Position numbers and translations under genes: made by a program. The notes below the pieces were generated by a model, which was not told the DNA's origin, ran no database searches, and worked only from the letters and a program-made list of their open reading frames with translations. 64,000 bases of DNA from Opisthorchis felineus (taxonomy: Eukaryota; Platyhelminthes; Trematoda; Opisthorchiida; Opisthorchiidae), in contig SJOL01002185.1 in assembly GCA_004794785.1 (NCBI GenBank), forward strand, positions 285,054-349,053, given 5' to 3'. Within the stretch, counting starts at the first letter, position 1. Each line of letters begins with the position of its first letter. Below are positions 11,894 to 24,289 of the stretch, one piece after another.

Positions 11894-14089
11894 GCTTGTA
11901 AGTAGGACTTTAAATGCAGGACATGTTAATTGGGATACAAAACGTTTCGTGTCGTATTTTCGAGCATGCATCCCATTATTTTGCAAATAAACGGGCTTGA
12001 ATTCTCGGAACTATCTAACGTCTCTCGAGAGGCTAATCAAAATAGGTTATGGTTCGCGGCATCAGCTGCCAACAGATACACTTGTAGCCCGAACCTAGCC
12101 CTGCTTTTCTGTAATCCAATCTGAAAATGAATGAGTCGGTATTATATCAGCCCTACTACTTATTTCGGATTGCAAGACACATAAACGAAGAATGTTCCTG
12201 CTAATGGATATGGAATTTTAGAAAAACAACAAAGTGGAATAACTTAGTTGTTTGCCGGGCGTGATAACATCAAAAGCGTTAACAACAACTCAGATAGGCA
12301 GCTGTCTTCCCGTGGTCTTTCGCACAATTTCCGTAAAAAGCAAAGTGTAACTGTTTTTATGCTTGACGCCAATGCCAAGAGGTTAAACATATATCTGGTT
12401 CCTGAAGTTCCACAGTCAGGGGCTATTCACCTCCCCAGTAAGATGCTGCATGCTAGAATTCTGTGAGAACAGCTCAAAGGGTTCTCTCAGGATGCTGTCT
12501 CAACTTGATGTCCCGAGATGTCAATAAAAGTGTTCGAATTTTGGTTCGCATCATGAATAGCCAGCCTATTCTGGATGGTGCAGGAGAAAAAATTCCCATG
12601 TTCGTATCGAGATTCTCTCGGGTGAGTGCTAATGCAGCTAAGAGCGCAGATACAGTGCAATAATGTTCAGGTTATATGGCATAATCTTCCATTCAGGTTG
12701 CAAACTGTGCAAGTTGAAAATCATTCAAGTGTGTCAAATTCTCCATTTACCTACACAATATCAGATCCGCTTTATTTTCACGGCCAGGAGAAGGTGCGAA
12801 GAACCCACGCATTTCTAATTTGGATAGGCATTCTTCAAATTCCAGGCACTTTTTCCATTGATTTCTGTTTTCAAACTGCACGGGCGATATTGCTCTCCCG
12901 GATCTAATAGCCTAGTTCCACCGTTCGATAGACCATAGGTCATAGGTACAACCGGTAAACAAGACTGACCTAAGACGCTACCTAATAAGTCGAAACATAA
13001 GACGATTACGCGCACAAATGCACATCACCTGAAGAGAAGCATGTAAGAAATGACTGTCCGAGCCCGCCCCAATGATTCAACTTTTGGGTATTTCGAGTTT
13101 TGGAATTTGCGACTGATATATCGTTCTGTAAGTGAAACCAATGTGTGTTGAAAGGCCGAGAAGTACAGTACAACAGTTTCACCCTTACCGGTAATCATCA
13201 GCGGTACGCATCTCACACACGATCATTAGGATAAGGTACGTTTGCGCATGGAGGGATATACCCCCTATTATACGATTCCGTAGACGTAAAACCTGTTACA
13301 TTCAGGTAAGATTTTGTGCTATTTTGGAAAACCAAGTTCTAGTAGTTCTAGTAGTTTGAACACTTAACCGTTTGGCCACGAGCGGTTGATTAGCAGTGTA
13401 CTGACTGAGATTCCCATCTGAGAAGTCGTCACTTGAGGAGCCAACCAATAGGCTTGACCACGTGATGTTGGACCCGGGATTGACGGATTGGTGGCGCTGG
13501 ATCCTGTCAATTTGCGAGCTAATCACAATACTGATCAGCCCCCAGTAGTGGCGTTCAAACTACTAGCCGGGCAGTTGCGGGTTCAAAACTCCTTGGAGTT
13601 TTGTGAGATGTACACCGCTGACAATTTCCAATAAGGATAGAATAGCCTTACAATGCCTCTCGACTTCACTTGCACAACGAAATCCCAATTCAATATTCTG
13701 CTGATGCTCTAAAACGTGATTTTTCCAAAACAGTGTACAATCTAACCTGATTGACCCATGTAACGGAGAGGATATTTTTTCACACGCAAATTGGCCTTAC
13801 TCTCTTGATAGTTGTTCGTCCATATTTCGAAAGCCTATCTCTATGAATTCCCCTGTTTTTTAGTACCAGATTGACCAAAAGTCCACCCATCTGTGCTAGA
13901 CCCTGATCGACTTTTATTATTCCGATGTCAAAATGACAAAAAGCCGATTGAATCCCCGGTTAGGGCGAAGTTAGAATCACAGAGGTAAACTTGACGTTAA
14001 AGCATGGAAAAACAGCAAAGAAATGGATACTTTGATTATACTAGACGGGATTGTTACAGGGGGTGCATTAGAAGGATGCAGCACTCTAG
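11894..14089. other. No gene recognised; possible decayed SINE near 13.3-13.6 kb
   Basis: Short ORFs without domains. At 13,310-13,610 the minus strand contains a tRNA A-box-like stretch (GTGGCCAAACGGTTAAGTG, about 13,358-13,376) and the plus strand a B-box-like GGGTTCAAAACTCC (about 13,578-13,591). They are in opposite orientations, so I do not call a SINE with confidence. Confidence 0.35.
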
Positions 14090-16825
14090 CTGTTTATTTT
14101 TTCAGCTTACATCCCAACAGACTGCAGCTCCGCCAGTGATGTTTTCTATGATGCACTAGGTGCTCATTTACAACGGACTAACAGACCAGACGTCGTTGAG
14201 TTTGCTGGTGACATGAACTCTTAGGTAGGTAGACTAAGCGTTGCTGAGGCCAAAGAGGGGTCGTCTTGGAGTGGATACCAGAAGGACGGACAACGGAGAT
14301 CACCCAATACAGATATGTGCCGACTACAGAGTGTTCCCTTACTTAATCGATTTCGGGAACAGTCAACAACGCCTGACAACGTGGTGCCCACCAACGAACC
14401 AGCTCCGAATCCAAATAGACTACATCGCCGTCAGTTATCGGTGGCGAGAGTCGATCATTGCCTCCCGCTCCTACTATAATGTCAGAGTGGACTCCGACAA
14501 TGCACTTTAGGCTGCTGCTTTTCATCGCGCTTTTAAGGTCTACGCAAAACATAAACACCTCGCTTAGCCATTGAGAAGCTAGTGGACCCAGAAGTCAAAC
14601 GAAACTATGTGAACCGCTTCCTCGATCACCTGCCGGACGGTCTAATGTCGGATATTAGCGGCCACTGGGAACAGATATCCAAAGCACTACTCAAAGCTGG
14701 AACGTCTGTTTGCGGTACAACGCAGCCAACCTCACCCAAACATTATCTCTGATAGAACAATGTCTCTGCTGGAAACCCGACGACAAATTCCCTCCGGCCG
14801 CAACCACAACTCCAACCGACGCCAGGTGAAATTGAGTGTCCATGCAGACTGAGAGAGGCTTGGTGGACCCGAAAGGTCGAAGAAATTGAAGAGGCAAAAA
14901 TGCTGGAAACGTCCGCAGGCTGTTCAACTTGGTCCGTTTGACTGGTCCTCAGAAGTCTCTTATGAGCAACACTATCAGGAACTAGAATGGGTATCTGGTA
15001 TCCAGCAAAGCAGAACTTTTGGACGGCCGAGGACAGTACTTCGAACAAAAATTCAGTTAGCCACTTGTTACCTCCAATCTAGACTGCCGGCGTTCAACAG
15101 AAACTTCGACTGTGAATATGGAACCCCCCTCAGCCCCAGGACTGGCCGAGTGTATATGTCAACACAAGCGTAATCGTGCTCCTGGTCCTTACGATCTTTA
15201 ACCTGCTCTATTTAAGGATGGTGGCCTGTTTGCGTCTATCTTGGAGAAAGAGACCATTCCACATAACTAGGGTGAGTCGATAATAGTGTCCATTTTCAAA
15301 AAGGGTGCTCGCAGCGAGTGTTACCACAAAGGCTTCATGCTGACCCTCATTGTGACAAGGTTTCTGGTATCATTGATTCTTTGTCCCACGGTGGCACGCG
15401 AAGCCTTGGCCCGTGGGCGTCAAGCGAGAATTCGAACAGCTAGAGGCTGCGTCAACCACATCTTGACACTCCATCAAGTGTTAGAGCAACGCCACACGTA
15501 CCGACTACCCACAATCTTGGTGCTTGTTAACACCAAGGTTGTGTTCGATTCTATCGATAAGTCCCTGCTGTTAACCACATTCGCTCAACAGGGTATACTT
15601 TAGAAGTTGGTGAACATAACGCGGTCCCTTGATTCACATACTTGTGGGCGTGTGAGAGTGTATGGTGAGTTCTCTAAATGCTTCCATGAAAGAGGTGGTC
15701 TGACAAGGATCTCCGTTCTTGTTCAGCCTTATCGTCCATGAAATAATGAGGCGAACATTGGAAGGTCTTCAAAACCCCGGTTTTCAAATCGTCACTGGTG
15801 AGGGCCTTATCGATCTGGAATACGCAGACGATACCGTCCTCCTTTTTGAAAATGAAGGTCAAGCACAGGCTCTGTGAAATAACCTGACCATCATACAACC
15901 TTTCAGTGAGCGCCTTGAACCTTCAAAATGTAAAGACATGTGTTAGGACGTGCACCTTACAATTCAAAGAGAAGCAGTAGATGTTGAGAATTTAACCTCG
16001 GTAGTTGTATTAGCTCTAACGCACGTGCCTCCGCTGGGTGAGCTCGAGATAGCTCAGTGATTTAGGCACGAACTTACGGGACGGAAGTTCCATGGTTCGA
16101 ACCCAACCTCAGCACCTCCACTGCTCCTGTCTAGGCTTGGACCACCTGGCAGTATCGAACCCTTGTGCCTCCTTCAGGTGCCATGGCAGCTAGGAACCGA
16201 AAGCGTGTTACGGGTGAACGATTATCACTTGTTTTGTGTCTGATGAGCTCTTTGTCAATTATCACGCTTGCTAATTTGCGCCATTTGTGGTGTCAAAAAG
16301 GTATATCACTGGGGTCCAAGGGTCGCGTTCTACGGTTAGGGTTGTATTGTGGTACGATTGCGAGACGCGGCTCTGCGGTGAGGCATCTTCAGGTTCTTGA
16401 CCACCGATACCTCAGAAGCATTGATGGCATCGGAAGGCGTCATCGGATTCGTAACAAGGTAAATAGAAAGACGGATAGTTGATTGATCAGGAGGTAGTTC
16501 AGTCACTGAAGGCATTTATCACCATCAGCCGCAGTGGCCCGACCATTCGCAACACATGCCGAAACACAGATTACGGAGACAGGTGTTGTTCTCCGAACGT
16601 CCTTCCGAATGGCGCAAACCGCAAGGCGGACAACTTATGAATCGGTAGAAAGGTGTGAAAGGTATTACAAAGACTTAGTTTTCAATTCAATTCAATTTAT
16701 CAGCTATAAACCGTGTACCATAGGCACACTGGTTTCAGCTGCTACAGTTTCGATCACCGGGAAACGGGAATGTAGAACGTACAACCAAGCCTTCGAGGCG
16801 AAAGCATGTTCAGTTTGTTCGGAAA
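14090..16825 (+). pseudogene. RTE/SR2-like LINE, 5'-truncated and degenerate
   Basis: The element starts inside the endonuclease domain. DVVEFAGDMNS (about 14,190-14,222) is the GDMN metal-binding motif, and the C-terminal QIDYIAVSYRW follows at about 14,415-14,450. The RT region shows IFKKGARSECYHKG (about 15,292-15,335), an RGCVNHILTLHQVLEQRH segment (about 15,440-15,495) and a damaged motif A (LVNTKVVFDSID). Motif C, LEYADDTVLLF, is intact near 15,813-15,846. The C-terminal VFDHR-type stretch lies near 16,390-16,470 and a HMPKHRLRRQ segment near 16,550. Many stops and frameshifts show it is dead. A SINE interrupts it at 16,040-16,226, and it meets the minus-strand copy tail to tail near 16,830. 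Confidence 0.8.
16040..16226 (+). mobile_element. tRNA-derived SINE, inserted in RTE LINE
   Basis: The head has a Pol III A-box-like stretch, GATAGCTCAGTGATTTAGGC (16,048-16,067), and a B box, GGTTCGAACCC (16,094-16,104). The body includes CTCCTGTCTAGGCTTGG and the 3' part GGTGCCATGGCAGCTAGGA. Three other copies of the same family lie at 27.6, 33.9 and 43.8 kb. LINE sequence continues on both sides. Confidence 0.75.
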
Positions 16826-17323
16826 TTGGGTAGCTAGGCACTGAAGGCGATAGCTTTGATGCATGAGCACCACTGAATGCGCGATTGGGCCATTTCTGCC
16901 AATGTCATTAACCACTGGTGATTTGAGTCACGGGGTCCAGGGAGGCGACAGTTGCCCACCCGACTAAGTTTACTGGTTAGTGTTTTCGTACTTTGTTGCC
17001 AGGTCATACACTGTCCACCTCTCGGTCGCTTCCACTCAGCACATGGCTGGGCGAAAAGAGCTCTGCGAGGCAGACGGTCTTCTGGCATGCGGGGTACAGC
17101 TCAGCCTATGAAGCGTGAGTAATTCATCTATCGCGGGAGAGTTCCTTCTTCCTAAGACCATCTGGAGTACCTCAGCACTACTAAGCCGATGTTCCCACCA
17201 GACCTGACCAATCCTTCGCTGACAACGATGATCAAACACTGACATCTTCCGTATGTCCTCTGCGCGTAGGGGCCACGTCTCTGATCCATAAAGCAGTATA
17301 GATCGCACCACAGTTGTGTAAAC

Positions 17324-18349
17324 TCATCCCCTGATAGACAAACTCGCGTCACGCCGGCGCCATAGGTTTCGGAGGTTGGCAAAAGCTGTCCTGGCCTTTC
17401 CGATTCGAGAAATAACCTCATCTCCAGCCAGTCCACCGGAACTTATACAGCTGCCCAGGTAAAGAAATTTATCTACCACGTCGATTGGCTCACCTGCAAG
17501 CATGAGGTGTGGGTTTGATCCCACCCAGTCTTGTAGCAGCACTTTACACTTTGCAGGTGTGAAGCGCACGCCAAACCGTGCGGCAGAGTTATTTAGGCTA
17601 TTTAAAATCGTTTGCATTTGGGAAGGATCTGAACCAAGAAGAGCAATATCACCTGCATACTCAATGTCTGTGAGGGAACGTCCCGGGAGCATTTAGACTG
17701 CCGAGGTTTTAGAGGCAGGCTGAGAAATTTCAAGCAACATATCAATAACAAAGTTGAAGAGGAAAAGAGAAAGAGGACAGTCTCGTCTTACACCACTGGA
17801 CGTGGTCAACTCAGGCGAGAGCATCCCGCGCCCACACGAGTGCGCATACAGTGCCCTCGTAAAGAATAGAAATTTGGAAGGGACATTTTTGATCGCCAGA
17901 CATTGCCAAAGTTGCTGACTATCAACAGAATCAAAGGCGGCTTTCAGATCCAGAAAAACGACCAACGTGGGACATCTGAAGTAGTGGCGCTGTTCAAGAA
18001 TTTGTCTCAAGGTAAAGATATGGTCCATGCATCCTCGACCGGGGCGAAACCCAGCTTGATTCTCACGAATCTGTCTCTCCCGATAATCCATCAACCTGTG
18101 CAAAATAATACCACAGGGCACCTTAGATGCGACGGATACTAGGCTGATGCCACCATGGTTTTCACATGACGTTCTTGCTCCCTTTTTGAAAACTGGGCTG
18201 ACGGTCGGGGAGCTCCATTCGGCTAGTATTCTGTTCGCGTTCCAAATCTTCTGCAGTATGCTTGTCAAACTGTTCACCAGGACCTCGGCACCTTCTTTGA
18301 AGAGCGCGGGGTGTAGACCATCCGGGCCAGGTGCCCTGTCGCGCTTCAC
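17324..18349 (-). pseudogene. RTE reverse transcriptase domain, one in-frame stop
   Basis: Two consecutive same-frame ORFs (18,349-17,693 and 17,692-17,324) are separated only by a single stop codon at 17,693-17,695. The first covers RT motifs 1 to B, including RAPGPDGLHPALFK, NQAGFRPGRGCMDH and FLDLKAAFDSVD. The second begins just before motif C. The catalytic box reads YAGD instead of YADD, so one of the two metal-binding aspartates is Gly. The following thumb region, SCISSGGLAGDEVISRIGKA, is intact. Confidence 0.8.
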
Positions 18350-19079
18350 GATTGAAATCTCACGCTGGATTTCGGTTGCTGATGACGGGTTGGAGTCAAT
18401 GTTCCATCCGGGCCCGCTTGGTCCTTCCAGCGATTGTGTTAAACGAGACCAACTGAACTGTTCTTGGAAGTCCTCAACCTACCGCTCAAGACGGCGATTG
18501 AGGGAGTGAATTGCTGTTCCGTCTTTTTTGCATATTGTCTCACTGACACCTGACTTCTTTTGACCCGTTGATCGAATCAGTTGAAACAGGGCGCGGCTGT
18601 TGCCTGCAGCGAGAGCCTTCTCCATCTCCTGTGCCTTCGAAATCCAACAGTGTTATCTGTCATTCTTCAAGCTCCTGAGTACCCGGTGTTTGAGGGATCT
18701 GCGTGCGTCACCACAGTCCCTAGTTCCTGGTATGGCCTTTCTGGCAGCAATAAGATCTGCTGATCTCGAAGATATCCAGTGTTCATTGAGTCGAGTCAGA
18801 TGGGCTGGACAAACAGTTCTGAAAGCTGAGAGCATTGCTTCTTTAACTCGCCTCCATGCATCCTCCAAGCAATCTTCGTCGTCCACATGACTGTGCGTTT
18901 CCAGTAGCTTTCTAGCCAGATCAGCTCGATACTCTTCGGCTACTGAACCTTGTCGAAGTTGATGGACGGAGCTTCCCTCTTTCGGCACGCGTAGTGCTGG
19001 CGAAAAGCGAAGTGCTAAGCGGGCCCACACGATGGCGTGATCAGAGTCAAGTTGCGTACCCCAGAAGGAACGACAATCC

Positions 19080-19967
19080 TTAACTGAGACTCCATCGGTA
19101 ACTGATAGCCATATGGTCCAATTGAGTCCACGACTGTCTTGTGGTAGGTGACCTCCAAGTAGCTCGGTGTGAGCGTTTGTGTTGGAAGTTCGTACTGGCC
19201 AGGAACAGACGATGATCTGCACACAACTGAAGAAGCCGCTCCCCATTATCCGTACGCTCAGCATCGACTCCAAATCTGCCACCTAACTGTGCTTCTTCCG
19301 GACTTAGTCGTCCAACTTGGGCATTCATATCACCCGCCAGGATTACTATATCCGTCCTTCTTGCCGACCGAAGCAGTCGTGACAGATCTTGATAAAACTC
19401 GTCCTTCTCAGTCCCAGAACTGCTATCTGTTGGGGTGTATGCTGATACGACACACAAACGCCGTTTACCGCATCGACCTGCGTTAATCTTAATTGAGCCA
19501 GACAGCCGCACAGCGCAAAGGCGACTGTTTACTGGGGTCCAGTCCAGTAAGACGCTTTCAGCCTTGGGGCTGAGTGCAACTCCCACACCGTAGATATCAC
19601 GAGCCACTGCGTCAGGATCACTGGACGCCCGAAGAGTGAAATGTGGAACATCTGGGTTCGTCCAAAGCGGCTTGAGGAGCACGACCGAAGTGGGGTCTTG
19701 TACGCGTGTTTCGGAGACACAACATACATCGATAGAGAGGGAAAGCAAGGTTTCGGCAAGAGATGCCTTTTGTCCAATTTGACATAGAGTACGGACATTA
19801 AAGGCTGCAACATGGATCAGATCTTTTGAGGTTAGTAGGTGATTATTTTGGTTTATTTTTCTGGGCGACGGTTGAGACACGGGGATTGGCAGATGGGTTG
19901 ATTGCGCTGCATTGTACGATGAGTTGGGAGGGAGTGAGGAAGAAGGCCGGTAAGCGAAGAGCTGCAA
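19080..19967 (-). pseudogene. RTE endonuclease domain ORF (N-terminal)
   Basis: This 295-codon frame holds the exonuclease-endonuclease-phosphatase fold typical of RTE-clade LINEs. It contains the beginning AFNVRTLCQIGQKASLAETL, the glutamate motif VSETRVQ, the segment RRLCVVSAYTPTD and the LAGDMNAQ motif. It leaves the correct frame close to LDHMAISYRWSLS. The SDH motif continues in the frame of 19,282-18,653, so a single frameshift near 19,100 splits the domain. The nick-generating activity would prime reverse transcription at the target. Confidence 0.8.
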
Positions 19968-20033
19968 GGGAAAATGATACTTCCCGGTTGCCCAGGCCGA
20001 AGAAGGGGGCTTAGTTGAGGTACCCCACCTTGA

Positions 20034-20215
20034 GCCTTTGACTCAAAAGTCTGACCCACAAAGCAGTGGGAGGATGTGGGGTTTTGTTCGCGGACCCTGC
20101 CCCTAGCCTCTGACTCAAAAGTCTCACCCACTAGGCAGCGGACAATAGGGTTTTCTTTGGGGGACCCTGCCCGGAGCCGATGACTCAATAGTCTGAACTG
20201 CTCGGCTGCAGGGGC
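20034..20215 (-). repeat. Tandem ~70-bp units in the LINE leader
   Basis: Three units begin at 20,034, 20,105 and 20,175 (spacing 71 and 70 bp). Each has GCCTNTGACTCAAAAGTCT-like starts and ACCCTGCCC-like ends. The third unit is shorter. On the minus strand they read as repeated VGETFESEARG / VGQTFESKAQGG peptides. Confidence 0.75.
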
Positions 20216-21049
20216 CTAACCCGAGGGCGCAGGGAATAAGGCATTACTGTCTCATTCCTGATGCGGCTGCGCACAGCAGGTGCCTTTTGAGCCGCACTGG
20301 ACTCTTTGGTTTTAAAAGTATTTCGACCGTATTGGATAATGCGCCGACGGTCACGGTCAACCGTTGGGCGATCGGAGTGTGCGGTTTTTGGGGCCGACCT
20401 TTTCTAACCCGTCCTTCTTCGGGGGAAGGTAGCATCGCTGCTTCCATAAATATGGACATGCTGGTCGCCTGGGGGAAACGCCTTACTGCCTTCACACTCC
20501 TATCGCAGAGGACAGTACCCCCAGACCGCCTCGTAATACGATTACTTGCAGTACGGGGACTTGCTGTTTTTTGTCGGGCTGCTCCGCGTTGGCCTTCCTG
20601 GCATGGTTGAACCTTTAGGAACTGAGTTCCAGCCTGTGCAGCCCGCATAATCATTGCAGCACAAAACCCCGACCACTACGACGAGGTGACAGCTTTGGGT
20701 CAGGACACTACAAAGAGTTTGAGTGTTGTTGTTGTTGTGCGCCTTCGAAGATGGGGTCCCGTGAGACCGCCTGTGCTTGAATGGAGGCGAGAAAGAGAGA
20801 GGCAAGAAATAGCGAATGATCGATTTTAATGGCAGTCGTGCTATCAGTTTCTTTCCAGGTTGTCTCTGAGCGCCGAGAGGCGTACACACCTCGAAATGCT
20901 TGCGACAATGCTGAAAGTACCACGTCCCTCCCTCACCTGCTCTCTTCACTATAAGGCTTTAAATTTTATTGGATAAATTTTGTGGTTGTACGGCAGTAAA
21001 GCATCAGTATCAATACTGATGTTGCTGTCTCTGATGATGATGATGACAA

Positions 21050-21715
21050 TGGTCCAAATGAGACCACAGCTGGTCTGCATTTGGTGGCCTCCAAGTTACA
21101 CAGTATGAGCGCTTGTGTTGAAAGTTTGTGCTGGATAGAAACAGATGATATTCAAAACACAAGTGAGGAAGTCGTTCTCCTAATCGGGCTTCCTCGGGAC
21201 TTAGTCGACCAACCTAAGAACTCATATCACCTGCCAGAAACGCGATACCTTTATTTCTCGCTGACCTAAACAATCGTGACAAATCTCGATGGAGGCTATG
21301 TTTCTCCGCCTCAGAGCTGCCATCTGTCGGAAGGTATACCGACGCAACCAAAACCGTTTGCCGTGTCCAGATGAATTGATCTTGATCAAACCATCTAATC
21401 TAACTGTGCAAAGATGACTATTACCTGGAATCCAGTCCAGTAAGGCGCATTCAGTCCTGTGGCCAAGCACAACTCGCACACCGTAGATACCACGAGCCAT
21501 TGCATCAGGATCACCAGACACCCGAAAGGTAAAGTGGGATAGTTCTGGATTCGCTCAGAGTGGTTTGAGGTGCATGACCGAACTGGGGTCTTGTATTTGT
21601 GTTTCGGAAACAAGAAAAATACATTGGTCGAGAGAATAAGGTCTAAGCAAGAGCTACTTGCTGCCCAATTCGACACAGCGTATGGGCGCAATGTAGCATA
21701 AATCCCTTGGATTTA
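21050..21715 (-). pseudogene. RTE LINE endonuclease fragment
   Basis: Minus-strand reading gives a diverged version of the endonuclease in the 19-kb copy: SGDPDAMARGIYGVRVVLG (about 21,521-21,465) against SSDPDAVARDIYGVGVALS, then ALLDWIPGNSHLCTVRLDG. The fragment covers only the N-terminal half of the domain and is frameshifted. A (GAT)n tract sits at its lower-coordinate edge (about 21,033-21,046). Confidence 0.7.
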
Positions 21716-21719
21716 TAGT

Positions 21720-22135
21720 TTTATTTTTATTTACTTTGCTGAGTAGAAGCTTATATACGGTGCAATAATTAGGTAATTGACAGCTACGTGAACCAGGTCA
21801 TACCACAAGGATAGCAGAATATCGACATGGGCAGCAATATACTCAAGTACCGTAGTTTGGTTGAAATATACAAAGGCCAGTGTTTCTTGAAAATGTTGTC
21901 AGTTCTCGACACCCGAATACGAATAATGGGTTCCGAGCCCTAATAAGAAATATCCCACTACTAAACGAGGAGCTCAGTTATGCTCGAGTCAACTCTGAAG
22001 TGTGTTTTGAGGAACTAGGATTTCCCCACAAAATCAGGGTGGTTTTATACGACGTTTGGATGTGGTTAACAAGGTTCGGCTGTGCTAATTTTCAAAACAC
22101 GCCACCTTGACGAATGTCCTAGTACGAAAATTCTA
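21720..22135. other. No gene recognised
   Basis: AT-rich sequence with short ORFs; no motif recognised. Confidence 0.4.
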
Positions 22136-22137
22136 AA

Positions 22138-22440
22138 TAGTTTGAATGGAAGTCCCTGGGACACGAAAATGCTTTCTTTGTAACGGTCATCGTGCGGCCG
22201 ACATTCCACAGTATTCGCGGTTGCCTCGGTATGTGTAACACACCGGCCAAACAGGCCACGCTCCCAATCAACACCCTACTTTTGCGTACAACAAGACTGG
22301 AGAACAGGCTATCACTAAAGCAGTTGCAGGTATAGATCGTGCTTCGGTCGACAGCAGGATGTTTCGTCAGCTGCTTATCATTGTGGGAAAATCTACAGCA
22401 ATCGGACTGATGAAAGAGACTCTGTAGGCTCAAAGACGAC
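22138..22440 (+). pseudogene. Possible decayed retrotransposon gag/protease segment
   Basis: On the plus strand the reading GTRKCFLCNGHRAADIPQ (about 22,150-22,205) resembles a zinc knuckle whose last cysteine is lost. Further on comes RQLLIIVGKSTAIGLM, which loosely resembles the strand around a retropepsin active site but lacks the DTG triad. Stops interrupt the frame. The resemblance is weak, and an unrelated origin is possible. Confidence 0.3.
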
Positions 22441-22449
22441 TGATTCAAT

Positions 22450-24289
22450 CAACGAGGATCGACTGGCAACCGACCTAGCCATTCTACTGGGTTATGTTTA
22501 TGCAACTCTACTGCTAATCTTAGAATATTGTTGTGTATTCCCACTCCGGCAGACGAAAGTGGTTCATCAGTGTCTTTAAACCGAACGCCCCACCAGATAC
22601 CAGCTTTCATGTCTGTAAACCACTCATTCAATTACGGGAATGATGAACATAAAAACATCCAGCTTACTTTTCGAGATGTTTGGTTGGTCTCGTTCTTTTG
22701 ACTCGGTGATTTCAGCTTCAGATAGAACAGCGGACACATGCATCACGTCGGACATCTTAACAGACGTACAGGACTGAATTACTAAACAACGGGCCATTTC
22801 TCTACCTTTAGGTCTCTCTTATAGTGCAATAAACGCTAGATCCCTAGTTGGGTTGATTTCGGATGCACTGGTTACCACAGTAGAACGATATCAATGATGC
22901 CGGTCAGTTACTGTCAGCTCAACATCCACACGCCCTTAGACGTCAACTGCGAAGAGCAAAGTAAAAATATACCGCTGTGGTAATCACGAGTTTGGAGAGC
23001 AGAAATCCAGAGAAGACGGAAACTCAAAAGCCCACAAATCGTCATCAAGGAACTCTCGAAACAAGACCATTCGCTGAAAATTGGATATCACACTAACGCT
23101 AATGGTTCCATAAAAAGCGACAAGACAAGCTGTCATCAGCAGAAAATCGGTTTCACTGATACAGCAACCCAAAACCTGATAAATGAACTATGAATGCTTG
23201 AGACCTTTGATCGGTAACAAACTGGTGACTATGTGATAAGTTCATGGCTGAAAGGCTGGGCCATTGTATGCTGGATGTCCTAAAAACTCATACGATACTG
23301 GTACCCCGTGCGGTAAGAATCGGATGAGGGAAATGAGAAAATAGTATAAAAATGCAGCTCAGAGGGACTCGTATAGACAAATATATTTTACAGTTGAAAA
23401 TGGAGCAGCCTAAACCATCACCGTCTTCAAGATTAAAACAACCGTGGCAATCGCGTTTGAGATGAGCAGTTAAGAAACAATCAGGGAGAATAATCTTCAG
23501 ACGATGGACGAGAGTACTAGGTTCTGAATGCAAAAAAAGAGAACTAAACAATGTGTGCGGAATAAACGTGATTAGAATAAGTGCACTCTTATGATCCAGA
23601 AATGATAAGTTGGAAAAAAAGCAGAGATAAACGGGCGGGGGCACATTGACAAGGCAGGCAGGAATGCAGTTCTCCTACATAAACGACAATGAAAAACACG
23701 TTGAAGGCGGACAGACCACTACGGAGGCAAATAATGTACAAAAGAACTTGGTCACGGTTGACACAAAAACAGTTAAAATGACCACAGCAAATAGAACAGA
23801 CCAAAGTCAGTATTTAGGTGGGATAGAAGCAGAAAGCTTTATTCGCTAGAGTCAGTAGGCTTTAACGTCAAAAGACATAGTAATTGCAAGATTAAAAAAG
23901 GGACACTTCAAGTTGAACAATGGCAAGTTTGACCATAAAAAGGTGAGAAGTGAATTACAGTGCGGAAAAGACAGCAAGAAAGAGGAAGAGTCTTCAACCG
24001 AAAAATGGTTATATCTGATAGGATCATGCCTTGCGTGAAAGGGTCGGCGTGTCTGGAAAAAGAAAGCAAGCACCACACAAATGGGAATGAGAGAACAAGA
24101 CATCAATAGCACTGTCATGCCTTCGAAGAAGGAATAGATGAGTCTCTACAAAGAATATACTGAAAAACAACGCACTGCGGGGAAAGTGGAGTCAAAAATG
24201 AGTCCAGGGCGTAAGTTGAGTTGGTCAGGTTAGGGAGACCGGGAATGCAGTTTAAAATTGCAGTTATTGGTTATGGTGGCGGACCCCGG
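22450..24289. other. Region downstream of the MBOAT gene; purine-rich block at 23.3-24.26 kb
   Basis: No domain recognised. From about 23,290 to 24,260 the plus strand is strikingly A/G-rich, so minus-strand ORFs (23,644-23,288 and 24,118-23,852) are Phe/Ser/Leu/Pro-rich. The same bias marks the CR1-like array at 54.8-64 kb. A TTTATT on the plus strand at 23,838-23,843 would be an AATAAA signal about 450 nt after the MBOAT stop codon; this is only a possibility. Confidence 0.35.

Larger units (their letters stand above)
16830..20950 (-). mobile_element. RTE/SR2-like LINE, near full-length but disabled
   Basis: From 5' to 3' on the minus strand there is a leader with tandem ~70-bp units (20,034-20,215) and an arginine-rich open frame (20,654-20,244). 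The apurinic-type endonuclease runs from 19,967 to about 19,000 with VCCVSETRVQD, LAGDMNAQVGR and DSDHAIVWA, all with catalytic residues present. The linker follows, and then the reverse transcriptase. RT landmarks are APGPDGLHPALFK (about 18,335), PVFKKGARTSCENH (about 18,190), motif A VVFLDLKAAFDSVD (about 17,960) and motif C read as EYAGD (about 17,660), where EYADD is expected. The C-terminal SILLYGSETWPLRAED (about 17,300) and QRRIGQVWW blocks follow. One frameshift in the endonuclease (about 19,100), stops near 18,450 and 17,693, and the lost catalytic Asp make it inactive. Confidence 0.85.

Noticed and set aside
20287..20610. 107-codon plus-strand ORF
   Set aside because: It is antisense to the open frame in the RTE leader (20,654-20,244) and has no independent support.
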